The notes: generated by a model not told the origin, from the letters alone. Positions 33,421 to 42,119 are shown, counted from the stretch's first letter. The stretch is DNA of 64,000 bases from Bradyrhizobium sp. CB2312 (GCF_029714425.1 NZ_CP121668.1:4113501-4177500); one strand, 5' to 3'. A program made the numbers and translations.

Positions 33421-34128
33421 ATGAAAGCGATTTTGCTGGGTGCAGTGGCCCTGCTTGCGCTGGCCGCGCCGGCAGCTGCGGCCGACATGCAGCCGCGCAC
33501 CTATACCAAGGCGCCGGTCTATACGCCGCCGCAGGTGATCTACAACTGGACCGGTTTCTACATCGGCGGCCATGTCGGCGGCGCGTTCGCCGGCGACAGC
33601 AGCTTTCAGTCCAGCGACGCCCGCTTCCTGGGCGGCGTGCAGGGCGGCTTCGACTACCAGTTCGCGCCCAATTGGGTGGTGGGTGTCGAGGCCCAGTACT
33701 CCTGGCTGCCGACCAACAACAACGGCGTGACGTTCCCGCTGGGCACGCAGGTGACGTCCAACACCGACCAGCTCGGCTCGGTGACCGGCCGCATCGGCTA
33801 CACCTGGGGCCCGACGCTGCTCTACGCCAAGGGCGGTTACGCCTGGCGCAATGGCGGCCTCGGCGTCAACGTCGCCGGCGTGCCGCAGACCTTCACCGCG
33901 ACCGGCAACAACAAGGACGGCTACACCGTCGGCGCCGGCCTCGAATACATGTTCGCCCCGAACTGGTCGGCCAAGGCTGAGTACCAGTACTACAATTTCG
34001 GCAGCACGACCTTCACTTCCGGCCCGGCCGACATCGTCGGTGTTCGCGGCCGGGAGGACGAGCATACCGTCAAGGTCGGCGTGAACTATCGCTTCGGCTG
34101 GGGCGGTCCGGCGGGCTCGCGCTACTGA
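33421..34128 (+). CDS. Outer-membrane beta-barrel protein (Omp25/Omp31-like porin family)
   Basis: A 235-residue protein with a signal peptide (MKAILLGAVALLALAAPAAAA). It shows the alphaproteobacterial outer-membrane barrel pattern: NWTGFYIGGHVGGAF at the first strand, then FLGGVQGGFDYQFAPNWVVG, SVTGRIGYTW, LLYAKGGYAWR, YTVGAGLEYMFAPNWSAKAE, and a C-terminal strand HTVKVGVNYRFGW. Eight strands are likely. The start could also be ATG 33415, two codons earlier. This group supplies the abundant surface proteins of Brucella and Bradyrhizobium; exact function is unknown. Confidence 0.9.
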   Translation: MKAILLGAVALLALAAPAAAADMQPRTYTKAPVYTPPQVIYNWTGFYIGGHVGGAFAGDSSFQSSDARFLGGVQGGFDYQFAPNWVVGVEAQYSWLPTNNNGVTFPLGTQVTSNTDQLGSVTGRIGYTWGPTLLYAKGGYAWRNGGLGVNVAGVPQTFTATGNNKDGYTVGAGLEYMFAPNWSAKAEYQYYNFGSTTFTSGPADIVGVRGREDEHTVKVGVNYRFGWGGPAGSRY

Positions 34129-34154
34129 GCCCAGCCACCCATCCAGGATCTGAC

Positions 34155-34182
34155 AAAGGCCGGCCTCGCGCCGGCCTTTCGT
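34155..34182 (+). terminator. Rho-independent terminator of the outer-membrane protein gene
   Basis: The stem AAAGGCCGGC / GCCGGCCTTT (34155-34164 and 34170-34179) has a 5-base loop (CTCGC) and ends in CGTTC. It lies 27 bases after the stop. Confidence 0.8.
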
Positions 34183-34379
34183 TCGCCGGCCCCGTCGGCC
34201 GGCCCGCTGTTTGCTTTGCGTGAACCATCTGGCGCGTCATTTGCAAGCAAACATTCCGGCGCGCGCTTTCTCACGCGCGTCATGGGACTGGCGTAAAGCA
34301 AAAATAATTTTTGCCGCTTACGGAACTCGCGCTCCGGGGCGCGTTATATGAAAATTACCGGGCTGGTGGGACGACGGAC

Positions 34380-34622
34380 ATGCGTATCTTGGTGTCGGCA
34401 GTGGTGCTCTCGTGCTTCACCTGCCTGCCGTGCTCTGCACAGACAATCCTCAAATCCGAGCCTCTGATGCTGGCACCCTATGAGGTGGCCTTCGTCAAGG
34501 ACGCGACCTGCCCGTCGGGCAAGGTGCTGAAGGTGACAGGTGCGATCCGCGGGCTGCATCGGCGCAAGGCCTGCGTGGCCCTGGCAGGCGAGCAGGCATC
34601 GCTGGCAACCGCGACCCCCTGA
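34380..34622 (+). CDS. Small secreted protein
   Basis: An 80-residue protein with a signal peptide (MRILVSAVVLSCFTCLPCSA) and a 60-residue mature part: ILKSEPLMLAPYEVAFVKDA, then TCPSGKVLKVTGAIRGLHRR and KACVAL. The CPxGKVLKVTG block looks conserved, and two Cys could pair. It belongs to a family of small Bradyrhizobium exported proteins that I cannot name. Confidence 0.65.
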   Translation: MRILVSAVVLSCFTCLPCSAQTILKSEPLMLAPYEVAFVKDATCPSGKVLKVTGAIRGLHRRKACVALAGEQASLATATP

Positions 34623-34658
34623 TCTCTTCTTGAGATCTTCTGGGCTTCCGGCCAGATC

Positions 34659-34913
34659 CTAGGAATTCAGTTCAAGCTCCATGCGGGAGTCCCGCTCGGC
34701 CTCAGCCTTGTTCCTGGCGGGGTCCTCGCCTTGGGCTGCCCGACACGGCTTGATCTCGTAGTCGTTGTCGAGCACCCGGCGCGGCCCGTCTCGCTCGTCG
34801 TCGGTCGTGATATCCACGACCAGGCCGCTCCGGTGCGCGATCTTCCAGACGTCGGACTCATCAGGATAGGCTTTGCTGATCTGGGCGTCGTTGCAGAACA
34901 GGGCGTAGGGCAT
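34659..34913 (-). CDS. Hypothetical small cytoplasmic protein
   Basis: An 84-residue acidic protein without signal or membrane segment. The start MPYALFCNDAQISKAYPDE and the segment GLVVDITTDDERDGPRRVLD look like real protein sequence, with codon use like its neighbours. The C-terminus is a charged helix (DPARNKAEAERDSRM). No function can be proposed. Confidence 0.6.
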   Translation of the reverse strand: MPYALFCNDAQISKAYPDESDVWKIAHRSGLVVDITTDDERDGPRRVLDNDYEIKPCRAAQGEDPARNKAEAERDSRMELELNS

Positions 34914-35088
34914 TCTTTCCGCTCCGGGAAAGCCCGTTAACGGTTGCGCCGGGGGAGGGGTTCCGGCCGGCCGGGACGATCACGGCGCCGTGATCAGGGC
35001 GGCCAAGCCTTGAGTCGTAAACGAGTCCTGAATCCCCAAAAAAAGAATCCCTGGGACTCTCCAGCCGGAATCAGCGGATGTTTTGGTC

Positions 35089-35196
35089 ATGACGAGCGAC
35101 CTCAAAACCTGCTGCGGGCACATGCTGCTGCCGTTGACGCTGGCACTGTTCGGCGCCTGCGCAGCCAATCTCTGGCTGGTTTGGTCCTGGCTCTAA
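35089..35196 (+). CDS. Micro-ORF, 35-residue membrane peptide
   Basis: An ORF of 36 codons: a short N-terminus with two adjacent Cys (MTSDLKTCCGHM) followed by one hydrophobic helix (LPLTLALFGACAANLWLVW) that fills the rest. The ribosome site (AGCGGATG) is weak. It resembles other tiny single-pass proteins in the window. Expression is unproved. Confidence 0.4.
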   Translation: MTSDLKTCCGHMLLPLTLALFGACAANLWLVWSWL

Positions 35197-35218
35197 GGTC
35201 CCAATCGCGGAGCCGGCC

Positions 35219-35605
35219 TCACTCTTCGGCCGGCGGACGGGTGGAGCCGTCGCGAATGGCGGCGCGCAATTTGGTCAGGGTCGCCGCACAATATTCCTCG
35301 CGCTCGCGTTCGAACCGTTCCTGATGTTTGCGGAAATTCGCGATCCGGGCCTGCATCTCGGTGCGGAAATCGCCGCCCATGCGCGGTGGCGGGACCTGCA
35401 GGATCCGAGGCGGCTCCGGCGGAGGAGATGCGGCCGGCGGCTCGGCTTCGTCCGCAACCGCCTGGATGGTCGCGATCTCCGGAGGCATCTCGAAAGCAAC
35501 AGGCGGACGCTCCGGCGGATGGAATTCATCCTTCTTGCCGGTTACGGATTGGACGAAGGCCAGTGTCTGCGCGATCAGTGCGTCGCGCTCCCTGATCCAC
35601 TTCAT
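35219..35605 (-). CDS. Hypothetical protein, Pro-rich centre and coiled C-terminus
   Basis: A 128-residue cytoplasmic protein starting MKWIRERDALIAQTLAFVQS. Residues 30-80 are rich in Pro and Glu (HPPERPPVAFEMPPE, AASPPPEPPRI). The C-terminus is a charged helix, MQARIANFRKHQERFERERE, likely a coiled coil. No known domain is seen. It is divergent from the 56-codon ORF at 35713. Confidence 0.65.
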   Translation of the reverse strand: MKWIRERDALIAQTLAFVQSVTGKKDEFHPPERPPVAFEMPPEIATIQAVADEAEPPAASPPPEPPRILQVPPPRMGGDFRTEMQARIANFRKHQERFEREREEYCAATLTKLRAAIRDGSTRPPAEE

Positions 35606-35712
35606 GGGCCACCCACCCTTGCTGCGGCTATTCCACCAAAGCTCAAGGGACGAATCAAGAAGGTATCCCACAAGGGATTGCATATTTTTCCCGCACGCCC
35701 GACAGTGCGGGA

Positions 35713-35883
35713 ATGGATGCCGGGAAAGAAAAAGAAAAGTTGGACGAAGTGGAAGGATTGAGGCTGGTCCGCGCCTTCCTCTCGCTGCCGCCCCACAAGC
35801 GGGCGGAGGTGATCGCGTTCGTCGAGGAACTGGCCCATCTTCATCCTCAACCCGGCGAAGGCGACGGCGCGCCGGCGAGGTGA
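35713..35883 (+). CDS. Small ORF, 56 residues, helical
   Basis: An ORF of 56 codons with protein-like composition: a charged start MDAGKEKEKLDEVEGLRLVR, then AFLSLPPHKRAEVIAFVEEL, then a disordered tail. The LRLVRAF...KRAEVIAFVEEL block resembles the last helix pair seen at the C-terminus of many Bradyrhizobium Xre-type regulators, here without the DNA-binding part. It may be a stand-alone dimerisation or regulatory peptide. Confidence 0.55.
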   Translation: MDAGKEKEKLDEVEGLRLVRAFLSLPPHKRAEVIAFVEELAHLHPQPGEGDGAPAR

Positions 35884-35886
35884 GTG

Positions 35887-36105
35887 CTATCGCTCGCGCG
35901 GATTGACGTTGGGCACGAAGGGCGCACCGATCACCCGGACTGTCCCCGGCGTTGCGGTATCGATCGGCCCTCTGTCAGCGATCTGCCGCTCCGGCGGCGG
36001 TCCGAAGACCGGCCCCAGCAGCGCAAGCGTGCCGGCTATCAGGGCGCAACAAAGCGTCACGGTCCCCAGCAGAAGCAAGTTTCGATTTTCTTCCCGGATC
36101 CGCAT
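35887..36105 (-). CDS. Small single-pass membrane protein
   Basis: A 72-residue protein: basic N-terminus MRIREENRN, one helix LLLLGTVTLCCALIAGTLAL, and a Pro-rich outer tail containing PGTVRVIGAPFVP. The layout and the PGTV motif are shared with the protein at 40249-40476. Function unknown. Its stop lies 3 bases beyond that of the convergent 56-residue ORF. Confidence 0.6.
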   Translation of the reverse strand: MRIREENRNLLLLGTVTLCCALIAGTLALLGPVFGPPPERQIADRGPIDTATPGTVRVIGAPFVPNVNPRER

Positions 36106-36325
36106 GGGCCGAAAACGATCGGCGCGCGCAATTCGTTCCGGGGGCTGGGTTGTCCGAGATGCCGACAAAATGCGCCCAAGCTTACGCGGAGCTTACGGAT
36201 GGGCGGCAGAAGGTTACTTTTCCGTATGACTATTCGGGCCATTTGCATCAATTCTTAACCATGCCGAGTTTCCAATGCACGTTGCTGGGCTTACGCCCCG
36301 ACCGGAACATCATTGGACGGCTGAG

Positions 36326-38023
36326 ATGAGCTTTTTGAACAATCTGAAGATCGTGTGGAAGGTCGCGCTGATCGTGGCCGTGATGGGTTGCGCGATGGTG
36401 GTGGTCGCTGGCTTTGGCGCACGCGAACTTTCGGCGACCGTGGACGGGTTCGCCGAGCTTTCCGCCACACAATCCTCGGCGCTCAATCTGACCCGGGCCC
36501 AGCGCCGCGCCGAGACCTACCATGCGGCGCTCTATGCGGTCTTCACCGAGGCGACCGAAACGGGCAACGCCGCCCGCCTCAAGACCGCGACCCAGAACCG
36601 CAATGAAATCGGCCAGTACCTCGACGCCGCCGTGCAGGACGACCCCGCTCGCGCCAGCCAGGTCAGGAGCATCGGCGACCAGCTGAAGGCCGCGTTCACG
36701 AGCTGCGATCCGGTGCTCCAGGCCGGCGCGCAGGCAGGCAGCATCGAGGAGAATGCCAAGGCCGCCGATCGCGCGCACAAGGAGTGCGACCCGGTGCTGG
36801 ACGCGGCCCTTGCACGCATCGTCACGTTCGTCACCGAGACCGCGCAGGCGACGAGCAAGCGCAAGGAATCCATCACCCGCGACGCAAGGTCCGCGACCTT
36901 GACCGTGATCGGTGTCAGCGCCGGCGGCCTGGTCCTCGGCATCGCGATCGCGCTGTTCATCGGCTTCAATGCGATGTCGCGGCCGATCGCCCGCCTCAAG
37001 CTCGCCATGGAAGGCCTCGCCCGCAACGACCTCAAGACCGAAGTGCCCGAGAAGGACCGCCACGACGAGATCGGCGAGATGGCCAAGACGGTCGAAGTGT
37101 TCAAGACCAACGGGATCGAGGTCGAGCGTCTCAAGGCGGCGCAGGCCGAAGCCGAGAAGCAGGCCGCCGAGCAGCGCCGCCGCGACATGATCAACCTTGC
37201 CGACGGCTTCGAGCGGGCGGTCGGCGAGATCATCGAGACGGTCGGATCGGCATCCACCGAGCTCGAGGCATCGTCCTCGACGTTGGCCACCACCGCGCAT
37301 CGCGCGCAGGAGCTGACCTCGGTCGTCGTCGCCGCGTCGGGCGAAGCCACCGGCAACGTGCAATCGGTCGCGACCGCGACGGAAGAGCTGTCATCGTCGG
37401 TCAACGAGATCAGCCGCCAGGTGCAGGAATCCGCGCGGATGGCGGGTGAAGCCGTCACCCAGGCCCGCACCACAACCGAGCGCGTCAGCGAGCTGTCGGT
37501 CGCGGCGACGCGGATCGGCGACGTCGTCGAGCTGATCAACACCATCGCTGGCCAGACCAACCTGCTGGCGCTGAACGCCACGATCGAGGCGGCGCGCGCC
37601 GGCGAGGCCGGCCGCGGCTTCGCGGTCGTCGCCTCCGAGGTCAAGACGCTGGCCGAGCAGACCGCGAAGGCGACCGGCGAGATCAGCGAGCAGATTTCCG
37701 GCATCCAGACCGCGACGCAGGAATCGGTGAACGCGATCCGCGACATCTCCGCGACGATCGAGCGGCTGTCGGAAGTGTCCTCGACCATCGCAGCCGCCGT
37801 CGAGGAGCAGGGCGCCGCGACCCAGGAGATCTCCCGCAACGTCCAGCAGGCCGCCCACGGCACCCAGCAGGTCTCCTCGAACATCACCGACGTGCAGCGC
37901 GGCGCGGCCGAGACCGGCTCGGCCTCCTCGCAGGTGCTCTCGACCGCAAAGATGCTGGCGACCGACAGCAACCGCCTCAAGGACGAAGTCGGAAAATTCC
38001 TGCGCACGGTGCGCGCGGCGTAA
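36326..38023 (+). CDS. Methyl-accepting chemotaxis protein
   Basis: A 565-residue chemoreceptor. The start [20 protein letters not shown] gives a first transmembrane helix near residues 12-32; a periplasmic four-helix domain of about 150 residues follows (with Cys in FTSCDPVL and [11 protein letters not shown]). The second helix ([20 protein letters not shown]) is near residues 191-213, then a HAMP domain ([19 protein letters not shown]) and the signalling coiled coil. The hairpin tip [20 protein letters not shown] is canonical, so it should bind CheA/CheW. The ligand is unknown. There is no CheB/CheR-binding pentapeptide at the C-terminus. Confidence 0.93.
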   Translation: MSFLNNLKIVWKVALIVAVMGCAMVVVAGFGARELSATVDGFAELSATQSSALNLTRAQRRAETYHAALYAVFTEATETGNAARLKTATQNRNEIGQYLDAAVQDDPARASQVRSIGDQLKAAFTSCDPVLQAGAQAGSIEENAKAADRAHKECDPVLDAALARIVTFVTETAQATSKRKESITRDARSATLTVIGVSAGGLVLGIAIALFIGFNAMSRPIARLKLAMEGLARNDLKTEVPEKDRHDEIGEMAKTVEVFKTNGIEVERLKAAQAEAEKQAAEQRRRDMINLADGFERAVGEIIETVGSASTELEASSSTLATTAHRAQELTSVVVAASGEATGNVQSVATATEELSSSVNEISRQVQESARMAGEAVTQARTTTERVSELSVAATRIGDVVELINTIAGQTNLLALNATIEAARAGEAGRGFAVVASEVKTLAEQTAKATGEISEQISGIQTATQESVNAIRDISATIERLSEVSSTIAAAVEEQGAATQEISRNVQQAAHGTQQVSSNITDVQRGAAETGSASSQVLSTAKMLATDSNRLKDEVGKFLRTVRAA

Positions 38024-38062
38024 GCTTAGCCCGGCGGCGTTAGCGCGCCGCGCTGACAGTGC

Positions 38063-38176
38063 TTATTGCGGCAGCAGCAATGTAAGCACGATCACGAACA
38101 GCATGGCCGTCATGATGACGGCCGTGGCCGCTCCGGCGACAATTCTGGCGTTCTGTTTCGCGGTGCTGGGACGCAT
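38063..38176 (-). CDS. Micro-ORF, 37-residue membrane peptide
   Basis: An ORF of 38 codons reading MRPSTAKQNARIVAGAATAV followed by IMTAMLFVIVLTLLLPQ. It is a basic N-terminus plus one strong transmembrane helix, the layout of known bacterial small membrane proteins. The ATG has no clear ribosome site. It lies alone between the chemoreceptor and the dienelactone-hydrolase-like gene, in the same direction as the latter. Confidence 0.45.
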   Translation of the reverse strand: MRPSTAKQNARIVAGAATAVIMTAMLFVIVLTLLLPQ

Positions 38177-38242
38177 GGCGCCGGATGCTAGCGCATGTTG
38201 AACTGAGCTCCAATCCGTGATCGGCAGCAGGCCACGACGCGG

Positions 38243-39004
38243 TCAGGCGGCGAGCCTGCTGTGGAAGAAACGAGTGACGCGACCGATCGCGTCAAAAGTC
38301 GCCGGGTCGGTATCAGAAAAATCAAAGCCGTGGCCTTTATCAGGATAGGGCACGAATTCGGCTTCCGCGCCGACGGATCTCGCCAGCTCGATCAGCTTCT
38401 TGCCGTTTGCGATCGGCACGTTCCGGTCGGCTTCACCGTGCAGCTCGATCATGGGCGGCAAATGCCTGACCTTGCGGGTCATCGCGTCGGGCAAGCCGGC
38501 ATAGAGTACGGCGAGCGCGGTGACGCGCTCGTCACGGGCAGCGGTATTGGCGGCAATGAAGCCACCGAGTGAAAAGCCTAGCAGGCCGACATGTCCGGAG
38601 CTGTCGGGGCGGCCGAGAATGGTCGTGATGGTGGCGGAGACCGTGTCTGACCAGCCGTCGAAGCGCCCCGTGTCATAGGCCTTGCGGCTCTCTTGCGTGC
38701 TCGTCTTGAGATCGAGCGCGGCCGTGTCGGTGGTGGTCATGTAGCGGAGGAGATAGGCGTCGATGCCTCCCGCCGACAGCGCATCCGCATAGCGCTCATA
38801 GGCGCGTCGTCTCAGCTCGATGCCGCGCGAGCCGTGCAGCAAGATGACCGCGGGGCGCTTTCCGGTGAGCTCCGCCGCATAGCGCAAGACGGGCAGGCTC
38901 TCGTTGCCGGCCGCGACGCTGAACTGCTCGTTTGGCGCGCAGCGCGCCGTGGCGGGCAACAGCAGGGCGGCGAGACCGGCCATAGCCATTCGTCGGGTGA
39001 TCAT
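38243..39004 (-). CDS. Exported dienelactone-hydrolase-like alpha/beta hydrolase
   Basis: A 253-residue hydrolase with an N-terminal signal that starts with a twin Arg (MITRRMAMAGLAALLLPATA). The fold is clear: VILLHGSRGIELRRRAYERY at the oxyanion strand, the nucleophile Ser145 in LLGFSLGGFIAANTA, the Asp in HGEADRNVP, and the His in YPDKGHGFDF. The family uses Cys in true dienelactone hydrolases; here it is Ser, so it is an esterase-like relative. Its substrate is unknown. Confidence 0.87.
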   Translation of the reverse strand: MITRRMAMAGLAALLLPATARCAPNEQFSVAAGNESLPVLRYAAELTGKRPAVILLHGSRGIELRRRAYERYADALSAGGIDAYLLRYMTTTDTAALDLKTSTQESRKAYDTGRFDGWSDTVSATITTILGRPDSSGHVGLLGFSLGGFIAANTAARDERVTALAVLYAGLPDAMTRKVRHLPPMIELHGEADRNVPIANGKKLIELARSVGAEAEFVPYPDKGHGFDFSDTDPATFDAIGRVTRFFHSRLAA

Positions 39005-39090
39005 CGGCAGGCTCGCTTCAAGGAGATTTCAGGCGCGACACATCGGCTGTATAGTGGGCTTGCGACGGAAGTTTGACTCGTGCAGGTCCG

Positions 39091-39777
39091 ATGATCGCCA
39101 AGCGTCCACCCGTGCTGGCCCATGAGCGGTTCGTCGCCGACCGCGACAATTTCGCGGGCCTCGATCTCGCCGCGCGGTTAGAGCGGATCGAACGGACCAA
39201 CCTGTGGGGCGCGGCCACGTCAGTGTCGGGCCTCGGCTCGGAGGACCGCGCCACCGCCGCGATCCGGGACGCGCTTCCGCCATTGTTGCAACGGCTCGGT
39301 GTGTGCTCGCTGCTCGATGCGCCCTGCGGCGATGCGGGCTGGATCGGCCGCATGAAGCTGAACGTGGGCTACACCGGCATCGATATCGTGCCGTCGCTGA
39401 TCGCGGCCAACGGCGAGCGTGCGGCCCGCGGCGAGCTTCCCGGTCGCTTTCAAGTCGCCGACATCACCCGCGATGCGCTGCCGCCCGCCGACCTGATCCT
39501 GTGCCGCGACTGCCTGGTGCATTTGAGTTTCGCCAACATCGCTCGCGCTGTGGCGAACTTCCGCGCGAGCGGCGCGCGCTTCCTGCTTCTCACGACGTTT
39601 CCCGAATGGGACGACAATCGCGATTGCGAGGATGGCGACTGGCGCGCGCTGAACATGGCGAAGGCGCCGTTCAACTGGCCCGCGCCGCGCGAGTTGATCA
39701 ACGAGCGCTGCGGGGAGGGCGGGGGCGACTGGCGCGACAAGAGCCTTGGGCTGTGGCGGATGGAGGATGTCCGATGA
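39091..39777 (+). CDS. Class I SAM-dependent methyltransferase
   Basis: A 228-residue methyltransferase-fold protein. The SAM-binding motif is SLLDAPCGDAGWIGRM (motif I, DxPCGD-x-GW), motif II is YTGIDIVPSLIAANG, and the motif IV region is PADLILCRDCLVHLSF. The last part (WNRDNRDCEDGD-like and APFNWPAPRELINE) is typical of a small Bradyrhizobium and plant-associated group, possibly acting on glycans or small molecules. ATG 39091 has AGG before it. Its stop overlaps the GFA-family gene by ATGA, so the two are coupled. Confidence 0.85.
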   Translation: MIAKRPPVLAHERFVADRDNFAGLDLAARLERIERTNLWGAATSVSGLGSEDRATAAIRDALPPLLQRLGVCSLLDAPCGDAGWIGRMKLNVGYTGIDIVPSLIAANGERAARGELPGRFQVADITRDALPPADLILCRDCLVHLSFANIARAVANFRASGARFLLLTTFPEWDDNRDCEDGDWRALNMAKAPFNWPAPRELINERCGEGGGDWRDKSLGLWRMEDVR

Positions 39778-40190
39778 TCGATGCCAGGTGCTGTTGCGGC
39801 GCTGTTTCACTTTCGCGTCCAGGACCGACCAAGCTGGTCGCGGCCTGTCATTGCATCGACTGCCAGCGGCGAACCGGAGCACCGTTCGGTGTCGCTGCGT
39901 TCTACCCGATCGAGGCCGTCACGATCTCCGGCGCACCGAAGGAATACGTTCGCGCCGCCGCAAGCGGGGGTGCGGTCCGCTTCTATTTTTGCTCCGATTG
40001 CGGCTCGACGGTCTGTTGGAAGCCTGACAATCTGCCGACGACGATTGGCGTTGCCGTCGGCGCCATCGCCGATCCGGATTTTCCGGCGCCCGTCAGATCG
40101 GTGTTCGAGCAATCGAAACATGCCTGGGTCGAGATCGCCGGCGCGGGTATCGAGCATTTCGAACAGAGCAGCGCGAAGAGTTCGGGCTGA
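39774..40190 (+). CDS. GFA/CENP-V-fold zinc protein
   Basis: A 138-residue protein of the glutathione-dependent formaldehyde-activating enzyme family. The zinc ligands are plain: a CCC cluster at residues 6-8 (ARCCCGAVSL), CHCIDCQRRTGAPFG at 25-39, and CSDCGSTVCW at 73-82. Only some members act on S-hydroxymethylglutathione; most are of unknown function. Translational coupling with the methyltransferase suggests a shared small pathway, but the substrate is not evident. Confidence 0.9.
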   Translation: MIDARCCCGAVSLSRPGPTKLVAACHCIDCQRRTGAPFGVAAFYPIEAVTISGAPKEYVRAAASGGAVRFYFCSDCGSTVCWKPDNLPTTIGVAVGAIADPDFPAPVRSVFEQSKHAWVEIAGAGIEHFEQSSAKSSG

Positions 40191-40248
40191 GGCGCAGGCA
40201 TGGCGACGATGATTTCATGCGAGCCGTCACTCGCACCGCGGTGTTCGC

Positions 40249-40476
40249 TCAGGGACGCTGCCTTGCGTTAGACGGCGTTCCTGTCGTCTGTATCGGTTCA
40301 CCGGGCGCGCGGTCCAGCGGCGGATGAGGCCTGGCGAGTCCTACCGTGCCGGGAGGTGCGTCGTTGCTGGCGGTACGGGTATTGACGCGCTCCAACGTGA
40401 CTGTCGATGCAACCACAAGGGCGATGGCCAAGGCGATGGCGGCTAGTGCCAAGGCTGTCCGATCATTCGGGTCCAT
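40249..40476 (-). CDS. Small single-pass membrane protein
   Basis: A 75-residue protein: MDPNDRTALALAAIALAIAL starts a single transmembrane helix, followed by a Pro/Thr-rich tail (NDAPPGTVGLARPHPPLDRA). It resembles the protein at 35887-36105 in layout and in the PGTV motif. Function unknown. Confidence 0.6.
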   Translation of the reverse strand: MDPNDRTALALAAIALAIALVVASTVTLERVNTRTASNDAPPGTVGLARPHPPLDRAPGEPIQTTGTPSNARQRP

Positions 40477-40573
40477 CGCTAGACCTCCGCAAGACGGCTC
40501 TATGGTGCGAGGATAACGCCGGACTGATGATTTGGTTCTTACGTCAGGCCGCGACGCGGTGTCGGCCAACCAA

Positions 40574-40648
40574 TGGTGCCGGCTGAGGGGATTGAACCCC
40601 CGACCTTCGGTTTACAAAACCGCTGCTCTACCGCTGAGCTAAGCCGGC
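40574..40648 (-). tRNA. tRNA-Thr (anticodon UGU)
   Basis: Read on the minus strand, it begins GCCGGCTTAGCTCAGCGGTA and ends ...GCCGGCA followed by an encoded CCA (40574-40576). The acceptor stem GCCGGCT pairs with AGCCGGC, and the anticodon loop is TTTGTAA with anticodon TGT. The T loop is TTCAATC. It matches thrS in the same window by amino acid only. Confidence 0.95.
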
Positions 40649-40762
40649 CACTGGCAAGGAACCGCGCGGACTACTCGCTCGCGCCGACGCATCCGTATGT
40701 GCGCGGTCGCAATACCAGACTTGTCCCGGAAGTGCCAGAACCCGCAGGCAGCGTTTTGCCGG

Positions 40763-40793
40763 CGTGAAACAGGCGGCCCTTGGGGCCGCCTGA
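40763..40793 (-). terminator. Terminator of the secreted protein gene at 40817
   Basis: The stem CAGGCGGCCC (40770-40779) / GGGCCGCCTG (40783-40792) has a 3-base loop. On the minus strand it is followed by TTTCAC. It lies 24 bases beyond the gene end. Confidence 0.7.
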
Positions 40794-40816
40794 ATCGGTT
40801 CGCCGGATTGCGGGGC

Positions 40817-41284
40817 TTATTGGCAGATGTGCCGGCGGCCGTCCTCGCCCTTCACCCAGGTGCCGGGCCGGCAAACGATGCCATTGCGGGCCGCGTAGGT
40901 ATCCCAGTTGCCGTACCAGCCCATTTCGCTGCGGCCGTAGCCGCCGGAATTGTCATAGGCGTAGGAATTGTCCCATCCGCGGAACGGTGCCGACGCAATG
41001 GCTGCCGCGGTGCCCACGGCGGCCCCGGCAACTGCGCCCGCGGTGTCCACTGGCCAGAAGCCCGATCGCGTTCCGTCATTCGGATTCACTTGCTGCCGGG
41101 CCATGTGTCGACGCCGATAGGCGCGGTCAGTGGTGGAATTGGCGGGGCCCAGATTCTGGCAATTGGGATCCTGGAATAGCCCCGTGCAGCGGCCCGAATT
41201 GTCGACTGTCGCTTGGGCGAAGGCCGGTGTTGCCAGCGTGGACGCGACGATCGCGGCCAAGCCAAGAAGCTTCAGGCTCGTCAT
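40817..41284 (-). CDS. Secreted protein with glycine-zipper-like segment
   Basis: A 155-residue exported protein. The signal peptide is MTSLKLLGLAAIVASTLATPAFA. The mature part has an N-terminal Cys pair (SGRCTGLFQDPNCQN), an Ala/Gly-rich hydrophobic stretch (AGAVAGAAVGTAAAIASAPF) like a glycine zipper, a Tyr/Gly-rich segment, and a second Cys pair at the C-terminus (IVCRPGTWVKGEDGRRHICQ). The end block is common in Bradyrhizobium exported proteins. No function is known. Confidence 0.75.
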   Translation of the reverse strand: MTSLKLLGLAAIVASTLATPAFAQATVDNSGRCTGLFQDPNCQNLGPANSTTDRAYRRRHMARQQVNPNDGTRSGFWPVDTAGAVAGAAVGTAAAIASAPFRGWDNSYAYDNSGGYGRSEMGWYGNWDTYAARNGIVCRPGTWVKGEDGRRHICQ

Positions 41285-41590
41285 GGCATTTTCTCCATGT
41301 TGTTGTGACCTGTGCTAAGTGCGACCTCCGGCAGTGGTTCCGCGCATTCTCGCGTGCAGTGTCACATCGACGTGAGCCCGCCCAGGATGGTAATCTGTGC
41401 CGCGCAACCCTGCGCGGCCTGAGCACGTGTGGCGAGCTTGCGCCACGTTAACGCTTCGCTAGCGCGTTTTTCGGCATTTGAGCTGCTGTCGATCCCTAGG
41501 CGTTAGGCTTACCGGAATTTGGTGAGCTGGCCTTAACCCTCTCTGGGCCGCGATCGGATAGGTTGTGCTTCGGATAACCGGGACCTCCTC
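41285..41590. other. Intergenic region between divergent secreted-protein genes
   Basis: This 306-base gap carries no gene or clear repeat. It must hold the two divergent promoters. I see no -35/-10 pair strong enough to mark. Confidence 0.4.
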
Positions 41591-42076
41591 ATGCGCGCCA
41601 TGGCGCTCGCCGCCTTTCTGATCGGACTGCCCGCGACGGCGTTTGCCGGCGGCGGCTTCGACATCGTCGTGCCCTGCCGTCCCGGTGTGCCGATCATCAT
41701 CAACAACATCGACGCGTCCTACAGCGTCGTCGAAGGTGTCTGGGGCCTCGGCAAGAACGTCCAGGTGCAGCCGACGATCTATGGCGGGCGCTATATCGCC
41801 GAGCGGCAGCCCGACGACGTCGGCCACTATTATCCGACGCTGGGCCTTCGGCCGGGCTATGGCCGGCTCGAGGTCGAGCCGCCCGCGAACCGCAAACTGC
41901 CAAAACCCGCCGAGAGCTATCACCAGAGCTGGGGCGCATCGTCCGCACCGCTGCCGGCGCAGATGGATCCGCCCGTCGATCCGCCGCCGGTGATCTACGC
42001 GCCCGAATTCAACGACCATCCGCGGCCTCATCGGCCGCGGCCCCGTGCAACCATTCCCGGCAGGCCGCCGGGTTAA
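41591..42076 (+). CDS. Secreted Pro-rich protein
   Basis: A 161-residue protein with a signal peptide (MRAMALAAFLIGLPATAFA). The mature N-terminal half reads IVVPCRPGVPIIINNIDASY and contains a few conserved-looking Gly and Tyr residues. The C-terminal half is Pro-rich (PRPHRPRPRATIPGRPPG). It contains a single Cys. It is followed after 43 bases by a Tyr/Gly-rich secreted protein on the same strand. Confidence 0.72.
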   Translation: MRAMALAAFLIGLPATAFAGGGFDIVVPCRPGVPIIINNIDASYSVVEGVWGLGKNVQVQPTIYGGRYIAERQPDDVGHYYPTLGLRPGYGRLEVEPPANRKLPKPAESYHQSWGASSAPLPAQMDPPVDPPPVIYAPEFNDHPRPHRPRPRATIPGRPPG

Positions 42077-42119
42077 GAAACGTCAAAATCCAAAAGACGG
42101 AATTCAACAGGAGAGAGTA

